A stretch of DNA of 7,364 nt. Source: Roseiflexaceae bacterium UBA965. GTDB taxonomy: Bacteria; Chloroflexota; Chloroflexia; Chloroflexales; Roseiflexaceae. Both the position numbers and the translations under genes were made by a program. Below are positions 5,516 to 7,364 of the stretch, one piece after another (position 1 is the first letter of the stretch; every line of letters starts with the position of its first letter). The stretch covers positions 2,749-10,112 of the forward strand of contig DBCF01000190.1 in assembly GCA_002292925.1 (NCBI GenBank). The letters run 5' to 3'. The notes below the pieces were generated by a model, which saw only the letters and a program-made list of their open reading frames with translations, did no database searches and was not told the origin of the DNA.

Positions 5516-7126
5516 ATGACAGACACAACAACAAAAAAATCACATATTTTGGTGGTTGATGACGAACCTGATATGTGTCAAATTTGTGCGCGTGCCTTGC
5601 AATCACGTGGATATGAAGTCACTGCAGTTACCAATGCCTCGTTAGCGCCTGACATGATTGTGCAAGGTAACTACGATTTGTTGTTGACTGACCTCAAAAT
5701 GCCAGGAATCAGTGGGCTTGAATTGGCATTAATGGCGTTACAGCGTGACCCAACTGCTGCGGTGGTGATGATGACGGCGTTTGCCTCATATGAGCATTTG
5801 CATCAAGCCATGCAAAACGGCATTTCGGATTTTTTGTCCAAACCATTTGATTTATCGCAACTGATGTTGGCGGTGTCGCACGCCTTGAATCGGCGTCATT
5901 TGATTCACGACAATGTACGGCTCCGTGCACTTGAAGCGTTACGCATTGATAGTGAAATTTTGAATTCGACGCTTGATTATACGCTCCTTGTGCAATATGT
6001 CCTTGACTTGGCGGTGCGGTGGAGTGCATGGCCTGCTGCGGCGTTGTTGATTGGCGAAGAACAAACACCGTTGACATCGGTGACGTTTTTTGATAATCAA
6101 TGGCAACTCAGTGTGCGTGGGATGGAATTTGCGCACCGGGCATTGTCGGCGCGGAGTTTGATGACGAGTCATGGCGAAATGTTCACTCATGCCCAATATG
6201 TCATCCATACCGCCATGGCCATCCCGATTTCTTGGGGGAGCTTGCACGGGGTATTGATGATCGCTACCAATGATACCGAGCCCAATATCCCCACTGTGAC
6301 TGAACTAATGACGCTGTTGTCAGGGCAGAGTGTGGCCGCCTTGCGCAACGCCGAGATGTACGGCGAAATGTCGAACCTTTATCGGCGCCAGCGCCAAATC
6401 GAAGTCATGAAAGATGAATTTATTGCAATTGCATCACATGAATTGCGAACCCCACTGACGATGGTGCTGGGATATTCTGATATATTAATGCGCACAATCA
6501 ATGGCGATAATCAAACGTACATCGAAGAGATTCGCTCCAATGCGTTGCGGATGCGTGAAGTGATTGATCACATGGGCCAACTCCAAAAAACGTCGCTTGA
6601 TAATGATTTGCAGTTGACGACCATCAATGTGACCGATGTCGTGCTCCAAGTTATCACCCAAATGAACGAGCGCTTCCCAACAATTAAAATTAATGTGTTT
6701 AGTGATTACACCGCTACCTATCCTTTTATTAGTGATTTGCAGTGGGTGCGCGTGATTCTTGTGCAATTGTTGACCAATGCTGCCACGTATGCCCAACGTG
6801 ACACTATTGATATAAGTACACACTACCAATACCCCGCATTTGCGCCAGTACAACTTGCCAGTGATAGTCAACAGTGGTTGACGATTACGGTGAGTGATCA
6901 AGGGGTGGGTATTGATATGCGTGAACAATGGAATGTGTTTGCCTCATTTGTCCAAGTTGATGATTCATTGACACGCAGCAATGGGGGGATGGGTGTGGGG
7001 TTGGCGCTGATTTATGACATGGTGAGGCGGTTGGGTGGATTTGTAATGATGTCAAGTAAAGTCGGCGTGGGTTCGACGTTTGTGGTGATGATCCCTAGCT
7101 ATCAACAAGAATCAAGCACTGATTAA
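5516..7126 (+). CDS. Soluble hybrid sensor: receiver - GAF - histidine kinase
   Basis: 536 residues in three parts. Residues 9-125 are a CheY-like receiver with the acid pair D15/D16, phospho-acceptor D59 (LLLTDLKMPG), T87 and K109 (SKPF). Residues about 145-280 fit a GAF domain (C-terminal IPISWGSLHGVLMIA and a helix running to ALRNAEMYGEM). Residues about 295-530 are the kinase: H308 in the H box (ASHELRTPLTMVLGYSD), N421 in the N box (LLTNAA), DQGVGI (461-466) as G1 and GGMGVGLAL (490-498) as G2. All catalytic motifs are intact. There is no signal peptide or membrane segment, so it should be cytosolic. The receiver at the N-terminus suggests the kinase is controlled by, or feeds, a phosphorelay; no DNA-binding regulator lies in the window. 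The ligand of the GAF domain is unknown. It is the last gene of the operon. Its DNA looks more AT-rich than the XdhC genes, and heptad repeats begin directly after its stop codon. Confidence 0.93.
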   Translation: MTDTTTKKSHILVVDDEPDMCQICARALQSRGYEVTAVTNASLAPDMIVQGNYDLLLTDLKMPGISGLELALMALQRDPTAAVVMMTAFASYEHLHQAMQNGISDFLSKPFDLSQLMLAVSHALNRRHLIHDNVRLRALEALRIDSEILNSTLDYTLLVQYVLDLAVRWSAWPAAALLIGEEQTPLTSVTFFDNQWQLSVRGMEFAHRALSARSLMTSHGEMFTHAQYVIHTAMAIPISWGSLHGVLMIATNDTEPNIPTVTELMTLLSGQSVAALRNAEMYGEMSNLYRRQRQIEVMKDEFIAIASHELRTPLTMVLGYSDILMRTINGDNQTYIEEIRSNALRMREVIDHMGQLQKTSLDNDLQLTTINVTDVVLQVITQMNERFPTIKINVFSDYTATYPFISDLQWVRVILVQLLTNAATYAQRDTIDISTHYQYPAFAPVQLASDSQQWLTITVSDQGVGIDMREQWNVFASFVQVDDSLTRSNGGMGVGLALIYDMVRRLGGFVMMSSKVGVGSTFVVMIPSYQQESSTD

Positions 7127-7170
7127 GTCGGAAGTATGAAGTCGGAAGTATGAAGTGACGTCGGAAGTCA
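7127..7170 (+). repeat. GAAG-type heptad repeats directly after the kinase stop codon
   Basis: A perfect 14-base direct repeat, GTCGGAAGTATGAA, occupies 7127-7140 and 7141-7154, then a partial third unit (GTCGGAAGT) lies at 7160-7168. Read as heptads it is GAAGTAT, GAAGTCG, GAAGTAT, GAAGTGA, a five-base break, GAAGTCA. GAAGTAT is the reverse complement of the ATACTTC unit at 1837-1871, so the two arrays face opposite ways around the operon. No terminator-like hairpin with a T-run is visible here. Confidence 0.85.
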
Positions 7171-7221
7171 ACACGGAAGGGCGATTACGCTCCGGCGCAT
7201 GATTGCTGATTGTAGCGATAT

Positions 7222-7264
7222 GTAGAGACGAGGGCGCCGGCGCAATCGCACAGTAGGTCTCTGC
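7222..7264. repeat. Inverted repeat with GC-rich palindrome downstream of the operon
   Basis: GTAGAGAC (7222-7229) pairs with GTCTCTGC (7257-7264) at seven of eight positions, the eighth being G-U in RNA. Inside lies a perfect ten-base palindrome, GCGCCGGCGC (7234-7243). It could slow or stop transcription after the operon, but it lacks a T-run. It may equally be part of a compound intergenic repeat. The role is uncertain. Confidence 0.45.
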
Positions 7265-7277
7265 GTCCGCTGTGCGA
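7259..7277 (-). repeat. Short extra copy of the CACAGAGG/ACGCAGAG repeat
   Basis: CTCTGCGTCCGCTGTGCGA differs at one base from the reverse complement of 1778-1796 and at two bases from 7345-7363. It lies about 30 bases before the longer right-hand copy, in the same orientation. Confidence 0.65.
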
Positions 7278-7307
7278 TATAGAAAGACAGCACGCATCGA
7301 CGGGCAT

Positions 7308-7364
7308 TCATCGGCGCACGGCAATCAAATAACATCTCTGTGTCCTCTGCGTACTCTGTGCGAG
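7308..7364 (-). repeat. 58-bp dispersed repeat, right copy (inverted; reaches window edge)
   Basis: 57 bases that match the reverse complement of 1777-1834: identical 12-base end TCATCGGCGCAC, a similar middle with CAATCAA, and a 31-base part ending in CTCTGTGCGAG with three differences. The repeat may continue past the window. Together with the left copy it brackets the whole six-gene operon in opposite orientation. Confidence 0.75.

Noticed and set aside
7234..7243. GCGCCGGCGC palindrome as an intrinsic terminator
   Set aside because: No T-run follows and the palindrome leaves no loop. It is kept only as part of a larger inverted repeat.
7112..7324. 70-codon minus-strand open frame at the right end
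   Set aside because: It consists of the repeat block read as protein, with no RBS and no domain.

Overview
The window looks like a chromosomal segment of a Chloroflexota bacterium, probably class Chloroflexia (Herpetosiphon/Chloroflexales-like). That placement is an inference. It rests on moderate GC, heavy use of TTG leucine codons, a cytosolic REC-GAF-histidine kinase, the two-gene XdhC arrangement, and intergenic DNA carrying ATACTTC heptads and CACAGAGG/ACGCAGAGG-type dispersed repeats. No marker gene here fixes the taxonomy.

Layout. Positions 1-1517 (minus strand) hold the first 505 codons of katG, a catalase-peroxidase that runs off the left edge. The divergent intergenic region 1518-1920 carries the katG RBS and a good sigma70-type promoter, a long imperfect hairpin (1686-1759), a 58-bp dispersed repeat (1777-1834), an ATACTTC heptad array (1837-1871) and the promoter and RBS of the rightward operon. 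From 1921 to 7126, six plus-strand genes lie almost end to end (gaps 16, 11, -1, 38 and 3 nt). They encode a PfkB/ribokinase-family sugar kinase, a short XdhC_CoxI-domain protein, an XdhC-like protein with the Rossmann C-terminal domain, a MocA-like molybdenum-cofactor nucleotidyltransferase, a MoeA-like molybdopterin-binding protein, and a soluble REC-GAF-histidine kinase. The right end (7127-7364) is a second repeat block: GAAG-type heptads directly after the kinase stop codon, a GC palindrome, and an inverted copy of the 58-bp repeat running to the window edge.

How the genes work together. The four middle genes are the usual accessory set for xanthine-oxidase-family molybdenum hydroxylases (xanthine dehydrogenase, aldehyde oxidase, CO-dehydrogenase-like enzymes): MocA makes the cytosine dinucleotide form of the cofactor, the MoeA-like protein probably handles molybdopterin, and XdhC-type proteins bind the finished cofactor and deliver it to the apoenzyme. 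No hydroxylase subunit gene is in the window. The maturation genes are instead flanked by a sugar kinase and a sensor kinase, which is the most interesting functional feature. The whole operon is also bracketed by the two repeat composites in opposite orientation. katG is a separate divergent oxidative-stress gene.
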